Of a DNA stretch of 64,000 nucleotides, positions 11,851 through 24,325 are shown one piece after another. The first letter of the stretch is position 1, and every line of letters begins with the position of its first letter. This stretch comes from Myoxocephalus aenaeus (Eukaryota; Chordata; Actinopteri; Perciformes; Cottidae). The position numbers and the translations under genes are program-made. The notes below the pieces were generated by a model that had not been told where the DNA came from, did not search any database, and was given only the letters and a program-made list of their open reading frames with translations. The DNA is taken from positions 261,001-325,000 of the forward strand of contig JBAMJR010000041.1 in the NCBI GenBank assembly GCA_038501785.1, given 5' to 3'.

Positions 11851-12429
11851 GGAGATAAGAACGTTGTAAGATACAAAGTTAAAGTGTTTACTACTGATGG
11901 CCCGCTTGGTGTAATCACAAGGGATCCACTCCCCCATTGGAATATCAACCTTGAATCCACCTCAGCCGTCATCAGCAAGCGTTATGGTATATTATCTCTC
12001 CTCACCCTCACAACCTATCATCTCATTCATACTGTATATCATATGAACTACCACTGGCATTGATGGGCTTTTTGTCTCCCAACATCTTATGGCTTCTGCT
12101 CCATACAAGTGTCCCAGTAAGACACCAGTGAGCCAACAAGTAGCTGTTATTAATTTTGTCACAGTAATAGTCAAAATGTCCACCATGATGACTAACACCT
12201 ACAGTAGTTGGTGGGATAGAACCTGGAGGATATACCAAACACGCCAGGGTTTCATTCATGTACTCAAGGAAGAGGCTATCTGGCTGCTGCTGTAGAACTG
12301 ATCATGTTGGACTCAACACAACCTAGACCTCAGTACACCTACATGGCCCAGAACACAGCAATGACAGCCATGAATGAGGCTCTCTATCTGTTTGTGACTG
12401 TTACTCTGGTGACTGTGTCTTGTTAACAG
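11851..12429. other. nfic intron, no gene seen
   Basis: Open stretches on both strands look incidental. Ends at the exon 3 acceptor. Confidence 0.4.
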
Positions 12430-12504
12430 AGGCGGAGCAGCGCAGTAGTCCCAGTCGTACAGGAGTGGCTTCTGACCAGGAGGACAGTCAAACCGCCACC
12501 ATGG
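12430..12504 (+). CDS. nfic: nfic exon 3: Ser-rich linker after the DNA-binding domain
   Basis: 75 bp, phase 1 to phase 1. It completes a Glu codon and encodes AEQRSSPSRTGVASDQEDSQ and a few more residues ending ATM. The block SDQEDS matches the NFIC linker that follows the DNA-binding domain, which is part of the paralogue call. Acceptor is GTTAACAG, donor is G|GTAACT. The linker is acidic and serine-rich with no fold expected. Confidence 0.93.
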
Positions 12505-12723
12505 GTAACTAAAGGACACTCCGTATAGATGAATGTTCAGTGGAACCTGGTTCTTCTGTCATGTAGATGCATCATGTTTTACTGTCTGTTAATGTTCTTC
12601 AATAATATGAACAAATACAATAATTACTTCACCCATAAATAAGTCATCAACTTTGTTTCATGTGATGGATGAAATTCATTTCAAGTCCCTAAAGATATTC
12701 AACCATTTGGAAGAGAAGGATGG

Positions 12724-13037
12724 TGATCATGTCCATGTATGGAGAGTATGGCCTTACCTCTGAACAGGATCTGCTTCTCCATGTGATCATGTCCTCCATG
12801 TATGGAGAGTATGGCCTTACCTCTGAACAGGATCTGCTTCTCCATAGTGATCATGTCCTCCATGTATGGAGAGTATGGCCTTACCTCTGAACAGGATCTG
12901 CTTCTCCATAGTGATCATGTCCTCCATGTATGGAGAGTATGGCCTTACCTCTGAACAGGATCTGCTTCTCCATAGTGATCATGTCCTCCATGTATGGAGA
13001 GTATGGCCTTACCTCTGAACAGGATCTGCTTCTCCAT
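12724..13037. repeat. 64-bp tandem repeat, five copies
   Basis: The segment GATCATGTCCTCCATGTATG ... CTGAACAGGATCTGCTTCTC recurs every 64 bp (starts of GTCCTCC at 12791, 12855, 12919, 12983). The copies are near-identical; the first lacks a few bases. Intronic. Confidence 0.95.
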
Positions 13038-13562
13038 CCTTTGCACTCGCCTCTAGTGATAAGACTAGTGGTTGACAAGTGGATAGTGGTTAGGTATATT
13101 TATTTTCTATACGAAGAAGAACATATTACAGATCTGATGAGTATTGAACAAACAATAATGAATAATGGTACATATTATACTCTTAAACTTCTCTATTTGT
13201 GCCTGGAATGGTTTGAAGGGTTTTAATGGCCCGAGAGGCGGAGTTATATAATATGGGGAGTGGTTTAATCTAACTGATTAAATACTGATGAGTGCCACAT
13301 GCCATAACAATTGGTGCACTGGTTTTGTGTTGGACCAATGATGAAGGATAATGATATATGGTTTTTAAAATATGAATACAATTACTTCCAAACACAATAT
13401 TGTACTTTACACTTGTCAGCTTCACACTACACTTACATTTCCCCTTAAGTACTGTCATCTGTTGTCTTTAATGTTGTATTCTACTGTAGATTAGTAGATT
13501 TAATTGTAAATATTCCTCCCATTATTGCACTTTGTTTATCATTAAATGTTTATCGTTAAATG

Positions 13563-13596
13563 TTTATTGTTAAATGTGACAACATTTAACAATAAA
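13563..13596. repeat. Perfect hairpin, 15-bp arms, 4-nt loop
   Basis: TTTATTGTTAAATGT, loop GACA, then ACATTTAACAATAAA. The left arm is itself the last of three tandem TTTATNGTTAAATG-like units. Confidence 0.9.
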
Positions 13597-13861
13597 GGAC
13601 AAATTCCTTGTATGTGAAAACATACGTGGCAAGACATGGTTCTGATTCTGATCAATACACTCGAGAGACTTTGATCTTAATATTATACAAAGTAAAACCA
13701 ATACAGTGAAATAATGAAACAAAAGAACGGTAAAGGTAACTATCAAAAGTGCTCATTCAACATTTCTACAGGGAAACCCTAAAGAACTGAACATCCACAG
13801 AGCTCTGAAGTGAGAGAACTTCTCAAACAGCAGACGGTTCTAATGCGCTCTGTCTCTGCAG

Positions 13862-13936
13862 ACGGTCCAGAGTTCCAGGAGAGTTTTGTGACATCGGGCG
13901 TTTTCAGTGTCACGGAGCTGGTCCAGGTCTCAAGAA
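13862..13936 (+). CDS. nfic: nfic exon 4: conserved FQESFVTSGVFSVTEL block
   Basis: 75 bp, phase 1 to phase 1. Encodes GPEFQESFVTSGVFSVTEL then VQVSR, a block that is nearly invariant among vertebrate NFI proteins. The acceptor follows a pyrimidine-rich CTCTGTCTCTGCAG and the donor is A|GTAAGT, close to consensus. The size matches exon 3 exactly, and the shared phase means either could be skipped without changing frame. Confidence 0.96.
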
Positions 13937-14637
13937 GTAAGTGGGCTTTAGCATTAGCTTTAATCTTTACCACTATTCATTGTAGCACCAACCTTTTGTT
14001 TCTGAGCTTCATTTACATGAGCATATCACTCTGTATGGTTCAGATACTGTGCATGACACTACAGCGCTATGTTCCATCAGATACTAATAAGAGACTGGTA
14101 GTTACAGCCATGTGGCATGAACATGGCTCAACATTCGTGAAGGTGATACAGAGTACAGTGATATACATAAACACATATATTCAGCTGCATCCACCTCAGT
14201 GAAAGTGACATGAATGAACAATGAGGAAAAACTGACCATTGTTACAGTATATCTTTAACATTATGAGATGCAAAGTGAAGTCTCTGACTCGTTGATGGGA
14301 CTTCCCTTCTACCATCGTGAACCCTTCACCATACATCATTCATTAAAGTGTTTCAACAGGACAGTTATACAGTAAAGAGAACCTCCAGAAATTATAAAGT
14401 CTGCTTCAAATTAACATTATGACATTTTAAAACAAACTAATCCGGGTTTACACCTTAATGATACTCTGAGGTCATCTTGTGTCTGATCTGCAGTGCAGAC
14501 ACACACATAACACACCATGATATGAACTTTGGATTAGCTTCACACTTTTGCAAGGAGAGGGACATTTAATAATACAGACAACATATTTAGTCACCTCAAC
14601 CCAAGTATTTAGCAGCTGATATTTAATTTTCAATATG

Positions 14638-14744
<107 letters not shown>

Positions 14745-14745
14745 G

Positions 14746-14878
14746 CTCCAGTCGTCACAGGAGTGGGACCTAGCTTCTCTATGGGGGAGCTCCAGGGTCA
14801 CCTGGCTTACGACCTTAACCAGTCTGTCAACCAGCCAGTCAGCCTCAGACGGTCACTGGCCAGCACCTCATCCAGCGG
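14746..14878 (+). CDS. nfic: nfic exon 5, flanked by (TG)n and (CA)n
   Basis: 133 bp, phase 1 in and phase 2 out. Encodes TPVVTGVGPSFSMGELQG, then HLAYDLNQ and a stretch ending RRSLASTSSSG. This is the NFIC-type sequence; NFIA has a different TPIAAG block. The acceptor is TATAG directly after about 100 bp of (TG)n, so the usual pyrimidine tract is replaced by TG dinucleotides; the donor GG|GTAACA runs at once into (CA)n. Skipping this exon would shift the frame. How efficiently it is included cannot be judged from sequence. Confidence 0.95.

Positions 14879-14881
<3 letters not shown>

Positions 14882-14933
<52 letters not shown>
14882..14933. repeat. (CA)n starting at the exon 5 donor
   Basis: About 26 CA dinucleotides begin 3 bases into the intron after exon 5. 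The tract is complementary to the (TG)n upstream of the same exon. CA repeats in RNA are known hnRNP L sites. Confidence 0.97.
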
Positions 14934-14935
<2 letters not shown>

Positions 14936-15354
14936 TATTAACCCTTCCCATCAGAACATCAGGGAGCAGCGTTAACAGTTATTGCTGTCAGCCTTTACCA
15001 TGACCTTAAACTAAGCTTAGTTAGACGTTAGAAGTTAAGACCCTAAAACAGCCTTTGAAGAAAGTTAGATTAGCCAAAATGTCCTAATCTGGCAAAGACG
15101 TTCTCCCTCTGTGTGTCACATTAGAAGACCCACCCTCAAACAAAGTCTGCATTCTAAACCAGATATCACAGCCAGTTGACAGGCTGTTCTGTTCCAGGCT
15201 CCACTAACCTGCCTTGTTGTTCCACATGTGGAACATCTCAAATCCATCATGTCCCATCACTAAGGATGAGGATTGACGAGGTAGATGGATGGAGAGGTAG
15301 ATGGATGGACTTGTAGTGAACTACTGGTTTGATGACATGAAGTCCACTAGGAGT

Positions 15355-15475
15355 TGTTCCTGATCCCATGTGAGGTCCCGGGACAGGATGTTATGTTACA
15401 GACTGTAAAGCCCTGAGGATCATTTGTATTTGTGATGTTGGGCTGTATAAAATAAACTGAATTGAATTGAACTAC
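15355..15475 (-). repeat. Inverted fragment of the dispersed fish repeat
   Basis: Contains GAGGTCCCGGGACAGGATG, then ATTTGTGATGTTGGGCTGTA and ATAAACTGAATTGAATTG, the reverse complement of the family's first 110 bp. Confidence 0.8.
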
Positions 15476-15746
15476 TCCCCAACACTGTGAACCATTTCTG
15501 AAGCTTTATTGATGGACAACATATAGCTCTATCAGCTATTATTCATAACATCTGTATTCACTACTAGAGGCCTTACTTCATTCTTTACCCTCCAACATGT
15601 CTTCTACTGTAGATACTAAATGACCCCACATAACCTACTTAAGAATACACGTTGGACACACATGTTCTAGCTCTTTCTTCCATCGCTTCACCCAGTGCAA
15701 CATGAACCCATGGCCCCAGCTGCTGAGCGTCTTTGTGTGTTTGCAG

Positions 15747-15868
15747 GAGTAAGCGTCATAAGTCTGGCTCTATGGAGGAAGAGGCTGACAGTCCAGGAGG
15801 GGAATACTACCACTCCCCTTCCTCTCCTGCCAGCAGCTCCAGGAACTGGACTGATGACATGGAAGGAG
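15747..15868 (+). CDS. nfic: nfic exon 6: SKRHKSGSMEE segment
   Basis: 122 bp, phase 2 in and phase 1 out. Encodes SKRHKSGSMEEEADSPGGEY followed by SPSSPASSSRNW and DDMEGG. The basic SKRHKSGS cluster and the SSSRNWT-type motif are NFIC and NFIX features; NFIA has a different segment. It is Ser/Pro-rich with several possible proline-directed phosphorylation sites (SP). Acceptor GTTTGCAG, donor G|GTAACA. Confidence 0.95.
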
Positions 15869-15952
15869 GTAACAGAGTGATAAACAGTAGATATACTTCA
15901 TTTGATTCTGTTTGGTTGTATCCAGTATGAATTATATCATCAAACACTGAAC

Positions 15953-16721
15953 CAGTGGTTCTCAAACTTTTTCCGTCACGCCCCACTTTGGAGGAAGAAA
16001 CATGTTCGCGCCCCACCATCCCAACAAAATTGTAACAAAATGGTTCAACTTTTTGTGACTCCTCCATCCGTGCTTTTAAAAATAATAGAATAAAGAAAAT
16101 GTAAATCCCTTTCAAGTAAACTAGATCGCTCCATCAGACAGAAACTAATACAATGTGCAATCACTTTGTTAGAACAATGCAAATAAAGTTCTATCTGTGC
16201 AAAAAATATTCTATGTTCTGTTTTGAGAGACGCAACAGCAAAAAAGATCTCACGGAGATCTCACGGAGGCTTTTAGCAAAACGCCAAGAATCGTCGAGTC
16301 GCGCATCGTAACCTGTTAACGGCGTGACTAAACATTTACATGAAAGTACAGCATTTCTCCATGTATTTATTAATGACATTTTATGTCCTTTTGTACTATG
16401 TGAAGTTCTCATGTTCATGGAGAGAGGTCGTCCTGAAACCACAAGGTAGAGTTCATCCTGGTCTCATAGTTTCATGTTGAAGTGTCCTTGATAAGACCTG
16501 AAGCCCCAGAGCTCCACAGCAGCTCACTGCTCCTTCATTACTAAGGATGGTAACATAAAGAGAATAATTTCCCCACTGTTAATAAAGGATTATTTATATA
16601 TTTTTTTTTAATGATAAAAAAAAAGATATATATTTTTAAAACAGCATCACCCCCCCGCGCCCCACCTGTAATACCTCCATACCCCACTAGAGGGGCATGC
16701 CCCACAGTTTGAGAACCACTG
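15953..16721. mobile_element. hAT element (CAGTGGTTCTCAAACT ends)
   Basis: Termini CAGTGGTTCTCAAACT and AGTTTGAGAACCACTG are perfect inverted repeats. Flanks CACTGAAC (15945-15952) and CACTAAAC (16722-16729) form an 8-bp target duplication with one mismatch. No transposase ORF in 769 bp. Confidence 0.86.
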
Positions 16722-17289
16722 CACTAAACCAACGTGCTTATCCAGAAACAAACATTATTACAAAGTGAAGTAAACTATCTCACTTCACAGACACAATGCA
16801 TAGCATCTCCATCAGAACAGTTACACTCTGAAGCAATAAGAACCCTTCTTGACAATAGAGATTCAGCTTTTATAGAAGAATAAAGTTGTGTTTTCATTTA
16901 CAGGGACACGGAATAATAGTTTGTTCCAGAAAATGAGCTAAAGTCTACAATCAGGAAACTCAAAGTGCACTAATTCAAGCCAGACTCTAATAATAGAATT
17001 ATCCCCTAATACAAATAATATGAACGAGGATGGTGTGTTGTCAGCAGTAATGTGGATGTTGACTTCTATAAAGTGACAGCTCAGCTGCTGCGGATGTATA
17101 ACAGCACACAAGATGCAGAAACAGTAATGAAGACTGACCAGGACAAACATTTAACTGAGTGGAAAAGCTCTGACTCAGTCACTAACAGTTCAGTGTGGGT
17201 TTATTTGCAGTATATGTTAACTATAAGTGATGGAATCTGTGTATATGAGAACACATAGCGTACATGTCACCATTGATTAATCAAACATA

Positions 17290-17600
17290 GTAAGAAGGTA
17301 ACCCCGCCCTAAAGCATACCCTGCTTTTGCATGATCTATTTTACTCTAAATGAACCATCGTGCTGTATTGACGAAGACTTGAAACTAACGATTGAGACCA
17401 CAAACTCATGTTTACAATGTTTACTGATGTATTAATACATCAAGTGAGAAGTAGAGTCATTTTATCATAGTCTTCTAAATAACCAGAGGAGTTGCCTTCT
17501 GATGGCCATTAGAAAAGATGCACTTCACCACTGGCTTCACTGTTTAGACCCAGAGGTTGCAGCCTGACGTTAACAAAGAAAATACACTGCTAGCTTGTGT
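17290..17600. repeat. Unclassified dispersed repeat (TTTACAATGTTTACTGA type)
   Basis: Shares AGATTGAGACATAAACTC-like and CTCATGTTTACAATGTTTAC blocks and a CAGAGGTTGC block with 40640-40815 and, more weakly, with 62700-62870. A family of degenerate copies; class unknown. Confidence 0.55.
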
Positions 17601-17879
17601 TATATTTTAGTTCTAAACTTGAAACACAGATTTAGGGAGTTCCAGCAGACTGGATAGGATTTATAGACAGTTCCTTAATACATTTTGCCCAACCATCCAA
17701 TTCCTAAATGTATCAATTTAAAAAAAACTTCAGAGGTATCAGCAATCACTGTTCATGTCTTCAATCGTCTCTAGTCATCATTAACAAACATCAACATGTT
17801 TAAATATTGGGGGAGGGTACTGGTCTGAAAAAAGTCTGAGGCATCTAGTTTCACACTGACAGACAATGAAGCAGTGGTG

Positions 17880-18490
17880 GTGCTGGACAATGAACATAAC
17901 AGAGTTACAGCACATTCAATGGATATGACAGAAAGGATTCATATAATGAGTAGTAGGCATGATGAAAAAGGCACTACCAAAAATATCAGCAACAATGGAT
18001 ATAGTATGATGATAATAAAAGCAGTAATGGTATTGGCAATAATAGCAATGCAACTCATAATAATAATAATGATAATCGCAGTAGGTGTCGGTCATGAGCA
18101 GGGTCCAGATGAAACCATGATCCATGTAAACCTGTGAGGAGAGAAAGCACAAAGACTCTGGGAAAGAAGAAGAGTTAGTAATGTGCATTAATGGGACATG
18201 AATTCATACAAAAGGAGATAGAGGAGAGAGGAGCTCAGTGTATCCTAAGATGTCCCCCAGCAGTCTAGGCCTGTAGCAGCATATCTAGCCAGCCCTAACT
18301 ATAAGCCTGAGTCAGGCCTAACTATAAGCGCTATCAAAGAGGAAAGTCTTAAGTCTACTCTTAAATGAGGTGACTGTGTTTTCCCCCGGACTGAAAGTGG
18401 AAGCTGGTTCCATAGAAGAGGAGCTTGATAACTGAAGGCTCAGGCTCCCATCCTGCTTTATAAGACTCTGGGAACCACAAGTAACCCTGC
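17880..18490 (+). repeat. Dispersed fish repeat leading into the 28/30-bp array
   Basis: Carries the family's TTACAGCACATTCAATGGA block and the GGAAGCTGGTTCCATAGA block, then runs straight into the minisatellite. The same GGAAGCTGGTTCCATA flank precedes the array at 27575. Confidence 0.7.
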
Positions 18491-19504
18491 ATTCAGTGAG
18501 CGTAGCTCTCTAGTGGGGTAATATGGTACTATGAGCACTCTAGTGGGGTAATATGGTACTATGAGCTCTCTAGTGGGATAATATGGTACTATGAGCTCTA
18601 GTGGGGTAATATGGTACTATGAGCTCTCTAGTGGGATAATATGGTACTATAAGCTCTCTAGTGGGGTAATATGGTACTATGAGCTCTAGTGGGGTAATAT
18701 GGTACTATGAGCTCTCTAGTGGGATAATATGGTACTATGAGCTCTCCAGTGGGGTAATATGGTACTATAAGCTCTAGTGGGGTAATATGGTACTATGAGC
18801 GCTCTAGTGGGGTAATATGGTACTATGAGCTCTCTAGTGGGGTAATATGGTACTATGAGCTCTAGTGGGGTAATATGGTACTATGAGCTCTCTAGTGGGA
18901 TAATATGGTACTATGAGCTCTCTAGTGGGGTAATATGGTACTATGAGCTCTAGTGGGGTAATATGGTACTATGAGCTCTCTAGTGGGATAATATGGTACT
19001 ATGAGCTCTCCAGTGGGGTAATATGGTACTATAAGCTCTAGTGGGGTAATATGGTACTATGAGCTCTCTAGTGGGATAATATGGTACTATGAGCTCTAGT
19101 GGGGTAATATGGTACTATGAGCTCTCTAGTGGGATAATATGGTACTATGAGCTCTCTAGTGGGGTAATATGGTACTATGAGCTCTAGTGGGGTAATATGG
19201 TACTATGAGCTCTCTAGTGGGATAATATGGTACTATGAGCTCTCCAGTGGGGTAATATGGTACTATAAGCTCTAGTGGGATAATATGGTACTATGAGCTC
19301 TAGTGGGGTAATATGGTACTATGAGCTCTCTAGTGGGGTAATATGGTACTATGAGCTCTCTAGTGGGGTAATATGGTACTATGAGCTCGAGTGGGGTAAT
19401 ATGGTACTATGAGCTCTCTAGTGGGGTAATATGGTACTATGAGCTCTCTAGTGGGATAATATGGTACTATGAGCTCTCCAGTGGAGTAATATGGTACTAT
19501 GAGT

Positions 19505-20501
19505 TAGGGCTGCAACAACGAATCGATAAAATCGATTATCAAAAGTGTTGGCAACGAATTTCATCATCGGTTCGTTGCGTCGCGCGATTATTACGCCAGT
19601 CAATAAGTCGCGGAGAAGAAATAAAGAGCGGAGCAGAGCAACTGGCCCCCGGCGTTTCCGAAATTGAGTGAGACGAGGAGAAAAGTTTAGGTCGTCATTT
19701 TAGCAATAGAAGATCTTTGATGTGACGTGTCTTGGCCAATCAGTGTTAAGATGTCTACAGCGTCTTTCCCTCAAACTTGTTTTTAATGGAAGCTAGTCAG
19801 CTTGCTATCACGTTAGCTAACGTGTTTGGGTTGTGTATTGTCGTTAAAGTTACGTTATGTTCCGTTACAGTTCAGTCTTGCTTGTAAAATAACGTAATGA
19901 AACATGGCGTAACCCCCGGTCTGGTTCAGTTCACCAGTCACTCGTTAACGTTAAACCGGCACACCGGAGGATCTGGCTGCAGGTTGTTTTTTACTTAAAA
20001 TAGAATTAATCAAATCATGTAGTTGGGCTTATGCTGTGTTCACACCAAACGCGGCGCGTTTACCGTGGTAGTTTACTCGCTCGACAATAACATAAGATAA
20101 TAGTATCTGTAGTTTAGCCAACAACGTGACGTCGTGGTCATAAGAGGCCCAGATATTGATCAGATGATGTGAATGAAAGAGTTTAAGGAAGGTGGAGGTC
20201 AAAACAGACGTGAGAGGAGCAGTACAGCTTCCCACTGTCCCAGTGTTTCATACATATTGATAAAGCAGGGCATGTAAATGCAGCCTCTTTAGTGTTAGTC
20301 CATTTTTATAATTAACAGCTCAGGGATGTTCAAGGAGCAACCTGTTTGTGCTTTCTGAACATGTTTTGCACTGTCAGTTCTGTTTTTGAATAAAGGGTTG
20401 GAAATGAATGCCTTTGTTTTTTTTTATCTGATTCATCGATTAATCGAAAAAATAATCAACCGATTAATTGATTATTAAAATAATCGTTAGTTGCAGCCCT
20501 A
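19505..20501. mobile_element. Non-autonomous hAT-type element, copy 2, inside the minisatellite
   Basis: Ends TAGGGCTGCAAC and GTTGCAGCCCTA. The 8-mer CTATGAGT, part of the minisatellite unit, flanks both sides (19497-19504 and 20502-20509). It is closely similar to 1299-2243 but carries an extra 82-bp insertion at 20032-20113. No transposase ORF. Confidence 0.92.
20032..20113. mobile_element. Nested 82-bp insertion with TTA target duplication
   Basis: Absent from the sister copy at 1299-2243, where GGGCTTA joins directly to GCCAACA. It begins TGCTGTGTTCACACCAAACG, resembling PIF/Harbinger termini, and is flanked by TTA at 20029-20031 and 20114-20116. It lacks a matching right terminus, so it is probably a truncated or internally deleted MITE. 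Confidence 0.7.
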
Positions 20502-21084
20502 CTATGAGTTCTCTAGTGGGGTAATATGGTACTATGAGTTCTCTAGTGGGGTAATATTGTACTATACGCTCTCTAGTGGGGTAATTTGGTACTATGAGCT
20601 CTCTAGTGGGGTAGTATGGTACTATGAGCTCTAGTGGGGTAATATGGTACTATGAGCTCTCTAGTGGGGTAGTATGGTACTATGAGCTCTCTAGTGGGGT
20701 AATATGGTACTATTAGCTCTCTAGTGGGGTAATATGGTACTATGAGCTCTCTAGTGGGGTAATATGGTACTATGAGCTCTCTAGTGGGGTAGTATGGTAC
20801 TATGAGCTCTCTAGTGGGGTAATATGGTACTATGAGCTCTCTAGTGGGGTAGTATGGTACTATGAGCTCTCTAGTGGGGTAATATGGTACTATGAGCTCT
20901 CTAGTGGGGTAATATGGTACTAAGAGCTCTCTAGTGGGGTAATATGGTACTATAAGCTCTCTAGTGGGGTAATATGGTACTATGAGCTCTCTAGTGGGGT
21001 AATATGGTACTATGAGCTCTCTAGTGGGGTAGTATGGTACTATGAGCTCTCTAGTGGGGTAATATGGTACTATGAGCTCTCTAT

Positions 21085-23620
21085 TCTGCCAGGAATAAAG
21101 CTTTGTTCAACTTTTCCGTGTGTCCGTCGTACTGCTTCTGGGTCCTTACCACACCTGTGAACATGGACCCAGCATATGACACCTCATCACAGGCAGGTGT
21201 CGATCGAAGAGGCGATCCTGCGACACGAGACCCGGTTTGTCGCCAGCACCTCCGAGGTTTGCCACACGCTGGCGAACAAGGATCAGCTTATGACCGCCTT
21301 GATAAACCAGGTACAGCAACTCACGGCAACCCAGACCATCGCGCCACCACCGCCACCTGCTCCGGTCCACTCCGGGCTCGAACCAGCGTGTTCATCGCCA
21401 GTCTCGGAGCCCCGGGTGGGGGAGCCGGAACGTTATGCTGGGTTGCATAACTGATGAACTGTTCCATCCTGTTTGTGTTGCAGCCCCACACCTTCACTTC
21501 AAAGAATGCCAGAGTGGCGTTCACCATCAACCACCTGGCGGGGAGAGCTCACCTGTGGGGAACGGCAGAATGGGATCGCCGTACTCCTGCCTGTGCAGGC
21601 TACTGGGGCTTCAGCAGGGCCACCAACCTGTCACGGACTGTGCCATGGATTTCCGGACGAAGGCACGATTAAGTTCGTGGAACATGGCCGCCCTGTGTGA
21701 CGAAATAGTCTCATTGGAGTTACCCACATACCTGGACGGGCTTATCGCGGTAACCATCAGATTGGATCGTCACATGCAGGCCGCCAGGTGGCTGGCGAAG
21801 CGTCAGGAACAGCTCAGTCAAAGCCCACCTTCTCGCCTCACTCGTCCAACAACCCCTGATTATACACCAGACTGAAGTGGATTATACGCCAACCAACCTG
21901 CCTCCTCGAGAGACCGTACCCATGCCAGTGGGACATACTAAACTCTCCACGGAGGAACGACAGCAGCGCCGGCGGGGAAGTCTCTGCATGTACTGTGGCT
22001 AGGCCGGTCATTTCGCTCAAAACTGCCCGGTAAAAGCCTGGGGCTCACCAGTAACCTCGTTCTGCCAAAGACCACTATTCCATGCCAAGCTACTTCTATG
22101 CGGGGGTCCCCAGACTATTTCCACCTTCCTGTATTCGGGAGCAGACGTCCATTATGGACAAAGGACTCGCTATACAGTTGGGGATCAACCGGATACCTCT
22201 CCCCAGTCTGTTCCGGCCAGGTTATCTTCTGAGGACGGTCACATATCAAACCGGCGCGGTCTACGTCCTCCTGTCCGGCACCCACAACAAGACCATCAGC
22301 TTCCACATTCTGAAAACCCCTCGTATCCCCATCATTCTGGGATACCCCTGGCTGCTTCGACAGAACCCCCACATCGACTGGACTGCGGGGGCTTTTAGGG
22401 GTTGGAGCCACCCATGTCACCTAGTCTGCCTGAAACAAGCCACTGCACCACAGCGTTCCTCTCAATATCTCCAAGCCTCAACTTACAGGGGTCCCCGCTG
22501 AATACTTGGACTTCAAGGAGGTATTCTACAAGTCCAAGGCCATGTCTCTGCCTCCCCACCATCCTTATGATTGTGCCATCGACGAGTACCTAGTGATGCA
22601 CTTCGGCTGAACCAACGCCCACACCATCTTCCAGACCCTGGTGAACAACGTGTTCCGGGACCGGCATGTATTCGTCCACCTCGATGACACCCTGATCTAC
22701 TACAAGAACCAAGAGGAACAAGTGCACCATGTCTAATCTGTACTTCAACGCCTACTGGAGAACTCTTTTTTTTTTACAGGCGGAGAAGTGCAACTATTCA
22801 CACGGTTCCATTTCACTCTCTCCTATCGCGCTCAGTCCCGCAATCTCAAGCCTGGTGCCCTTTCCCGTTAGTTCCAAGGGGAGGAAGAACTTACCGACCA
22901 AGGTCCTCAGTTCACCTTCATCTTCTGTAGGGAATTCTGCGCTCTTCTGTCAGTCTGTCCTCTGGTTTTCACCCCCTATCCAACGGCCAGCTTGTCACCT
23001 TTCCAGTGCGCATACGGGTTCCAGCCTCCTCTGTTCCCCGCGTTGGAGAGGGAGGTTTCCTGTCCTTCAGTCGAGACCTTCATCTGCCGCTGCCGCTAGA
23101 CCTGGACGAAGGCCCGAGCAGCCCTGCCGACTGCTATGCAACAGCGACTAACCGACCCCCCACTCCAGCCCCCATCTATCAGGTGGGTCAGAGGGTGTGA
23201 TTGTCAACCTGGGACATAGCCTTGCAGGTAGAGTCCAAGAAACTAGGCCCAAGATTATTTGGGCCCTTCGAGATCGAGAGGATCATCAACCCGGTGGAAG
23301 TGAGGCTTAAGCTCCCTAGATCCACGCACATCCACCCCACGTTCCTCGTATCCAAGGTCAAACCTGTCCAAGAGAGTCCCTTGGCTCCTCCGCCCCCTCG
23401 CCTCATCGAAGGAGGTCCTGTCTACTTGATTCATCGCCTGCTTCGCTCTCGCCGCTGGGAAGGATACGGTCCGGAGGAGAGGCAATGGGATCCGACTCGT
23501 AACATCTGTGACCCCCGACTCATCACCAGTTTTCATTGACAGCACCCGGACCAGCCTTCTAAAACGCCTGCTGGGAGCACACTGTTCGGACAATATTCTG
23601 AGGAACCCTACCTCCAGGGT
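21085..23620 (+). mobile_element. Broken Ty3/Gypsy retrotransposon
   Basis: Pieces in order on the + strand: a gag-like region (21160-21830), a CCHC zinc knuckle near 21990-22035 with an in-frame stop, a protease-like region (22080-22440), reverse transcriptase remnants with a VHLDDTL-type active-site motif (22500-22790, internally deleted), and an integrase C-terminal region ending in the WEGYGPEERQW part of a chromodomain (23140-23540). Multiple stops, frameshifts and deletions; no intact gene. Sequence at 21085-21150 resembles the end of a 5' LTR, but I could not pair it with a 3' LTR. Confidence 0.88.
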
Positions 23621-23994
23621 CAGACGCAGTTGAAAGCGTTAAACTCTCAATCATCATAGCACAATATGTTAACAGTCTCTCTGCAAAGTTTGACTTTGAT
23701 AAAGTGAAGTAGATTTGTAGTTTTATTTGTTTAGTAAAGACAGTTTAGGCGAATCTCCAAATAGAGCATTTATGATTTGTGTGTGATATTTACATTTTAT
23801 CATGTAGCACGCTATTTATTTCACTTTTATATCACTAATGGTGTTCAATACATCCACATACAGCAGTAACATACACTAAATAAACCCAAATAATGCTTTT
23901 GTGCCCTCAAATCACATAAAGTATTTGCTTATCGATCATAATTCTACACAACTTCCATCATAACTTCGCCGTCGAAACTCCGATTTGAGTCTAA

Positions 23995-24322
23995 TGCTGC
24001 GTTCGAATTTGACGCGCGAGTAGATTACATGCAAAGTCAATACACAGACGCGATAGGTTGCGAAAAAGCAAATTTTCTGCCGGGCGGCGCGAATTCCGCG
24101 TTTGATGCTGAAGTTGAAATTTTCCAACTCTGCCGAAAAATTCACATTACGCTGACGATGGAGTTTGATGTTCCGACGTATGTGGAATTTACACAACAAG
24201 TATAAAGCAGAACTATTATTTCCATGGTGGATAAAGGAAACGGTAACTGTTTTTACGGGGATAAGTCACGCCCCCTTTCAGGCGCGAGTAGCATTCGCAA
24301 CGCATTTGGTGTGAACGCAGCA
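23995..24322. mobile_element. PIF/Harbinger-like MITE with TAA target duplication
   Basis: Ends TGCTGCGTTC and GAACGCAGCA are inverted, with TAA on both sides (23992-23994 and 24323-24325). 328 bp, unusually rich in CG for this region, no ORF. The TGCTGCGTTC terminus is related to the nested insert at 20032. Confidence 0.75.
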
Positions 24323-24325
24323 TAA

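Larger units (their letters stand above)
18497..21080 (+). repeat. 28/30-bp minisatellite, split by a transposon
   Basis: Units of type CTCTAGTGGGGTAATATGG plus TACTATGAGCT in 28- and 30-bp versions. The first part is 18497-19504 and the second 20502-21080, with a hAT-type element between. Units in the second part lean to the 30-bp form and include a GTAGTATGG variant, so the two halves have evolved separately. The same unit forms the array at 27575-28435. Confidence 0.95.

Noticed and set aside
12724..13037. CRISPR-like look of regular direct repeats here and in other arrays
   Set aside because: Units are contiguous without unique spacers, in a vertebrate gene with introns.
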